Source: Rhodocyclaceae bacterium (GTDB lineage Bacteria > Pseudomonadota > Gammaproteobacteria > Burkholderiales > Rhodocyclaceae). From it: a stretch of DNA of 64,000 bases. Under the pieces are notes generated by a model. The model had not been told where the DNA came from, did no database searches, and saw only the letters and a program-made list of their open reading frames with translations. The stretch is from contig VIKE01000006.1 in NCBI GenBank assembly GCA_008080565.1, forward strand, positions 41,447 to 105,446, given 5' to 3'. Shown piece by piece: positions 63,256 to 64,000 of the stretch (the first letter of the stretch is position 1; every line of letters starts with the position of its first letter). Made by a program: the position numbers and the translations under genes.

Positions 63256-64000
63256 ATGACGCTGCGCGGCCCGCTCGCCGGCCGAACCATCGTTGTCACC
63301 CGGCCGCTGGCGCAGGCTGCGCCGCTGGCCGAGGCGATCGTTGCCGTAGGCGGTACGCCGCTGATATTCCCGTTGCTTGAAATCTCGCCGGCTACCGATC
63401 CTCTGCCGCTGGCCGAAGCGGCTGCCCGGCTGGATGATTACGCCTTGGCGGTGTTCATCAGCCCGAACGCCGCCGATCATGCGCTGCCGGCTTTGCTGGC
63501 GCAGCGAGTCTGGCCCGAGTCCCTGATCCCCGCCGCTGTCGGCCAGGGCACGGTCAAAGTCCTGGCCGAGCGAGGCATTCTTGGTTGCATCGCGCCGACC
63601 GAGCGTTTCGACTCCGAAGCCCTGCTTGAGTTGCCGGTACTGGCTGCCGAGCGGGTCAAGGGCAAACGCATTGCCATTTTTCGTGGCGATGGCGGCCGCG
63701 AACTGCTCGCCGATACGCTGCGCGAACGCGGCGCGACGGTCGATTGCATCACCTGTTACCGCCGTTCCGGGCCATCTGCCGGCGTCGCGCCGCTCATGAC
63801 CGCATGGCGGGCCGGCCGCCTCGACGCGCTGACCGTATCGAGCAGCGAAGGTCTGCGTTATCTGGTTGACCTGCTCGACGCCGAAGGCCGCGCCTTCCTG
63901 CAAAAAACGCCGCTCTTCGTCCCCCACGCCCGCATCGCGGAAAACGCTCGGGCTTTGGGTTTAAGCAACATTCTCCTCACCGAAGCAGCCGACGCCGGCA
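63256..64000 (+). CDS. hemD: Uroporphyrinogen-III synthase, 5' part (runs off the window)
   Basis: The frame is open from ATG 63256 to the end of the window (248 codons visible, no stop). Starts MTLRGPLAGRTIVVTRPLAQ and contains AVFISPNAADHAL, GKRIAIFRGDGGRELLADTL, and CYRRSGPSAG, as in HemD. It closes hydroxymethylbilane to uroporphyrinogen III. Directly after hemC, the usual hemCD pair. Confidence 0.93.
   Translation, partial: MTLRGPLAGRTIVVTRPLAQAAPLAEAIVAVGGTPLIFPLLEISPATDPLPLAEAAARLDDYALAVFISPNAADHALPALLAQRVWPESLIPAAVGQGTVKVLAERGILGCIAPTERFDSEALLELPVLAAERVKGKRIAIFRGDGGRELLADTLRERGATVDCITCYRRSGPSAGVAPLMTAWRAGRLDALTVSSSEGLRYLVDLLDAEGRAFLQKTPLFVPHARIAENARALGLSNILLTEAADAG

Overview
The window looks like chromosome of a GC-rich betaproteobacterium of the order Rhodocyclales (Dechloromonas/Azonexus type). 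This is inferred from gene content and order: ftsY-ftsE-ftsX, coaE-zapD-yacG, hemA and prfA close to prmC-grxD, argH facing algZ/algR, and hemC-hemD. It also has PEP-CTERM proteins with an EpsA-type regulator. No database search was possible, so the genus is an inference.

Layout. 1-1272: C-terminal part of a dynamin-like GTPase. 1395-5709 (minus): ferredoxin, coaD, rsmD, and a pair of M16 peptidase genes with a small membrane-protein gene between them. 5819-9948 (plus): ftsY-ftsE-ftsX coupled to a Tat-exported FAD oxidoreductase. 9933-13070 (minus): a large hybrid sensor kinase with a PhnD-like sensor. 13165-14883 (minus): a broken NamZ/DUF1343 gene and a DOMON-like gene. 15033-18820 (plus): trpB2, a SPOR protein, coaE, zapD, yacG. 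18893-20676 (minus): a Nudix-ThiE fusion and a DUF815 ATPase. 20723-23311 (plus): mltA, then amtB behind a clear sigma-54 promoter with NtrC-type sites. 23462-28458: a small unknown gene, a Pal-like lipoprotein, and the sulfate transporter sbp-cysT-cysW-cysA. 28513-32619: hemA, a diguanylate cyclase on the opposite strand, prfA.

32620-38976 is accessory DNA lying between prfA and prmC. It holds a decayed fragment of a TonB-dependent receptor, an EpsA-like LuxR regulator, three tandem paralogous PEP-CTERM proteins, and an intact OprC/NosA-like (copper-type) TonB receptor with a Met-rich segment. I consider this the best candidate for an undescribed system: surface-sorted Cys/Met proteins serving a copper receptor. 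prmC and grxD follow.

40201-51957 (minus) is an eleven-gene chemotaxis operon: HTH/pseudo-receiver regulator, MCP, cheY, STAS protein, cheA, two MCPs, cheW, cheR, cheD, cheB. 52299-64000 holds osmC, a small unknown gene, argH, the algZ/algR-like pair, a membrane glutaredoxin, a PilG-like response regulator, pepN, a His/Arg/Asp-rich secreted protein, a TPMT-like methyltransferase, a thioredoxin-fold protein, hemC and the start of hemD.

Across the window a dispersed repeat of about 38 bp recurs, with core CCACGGTCAACCGG followed by A-rich sequence and TGGCCAAAATTGAAAT. Five clear copies lie between genes and four more, some degenerate, lie in frame inside genes. I saw no tRNA, rRNA, CRISPR array or transposase gene.
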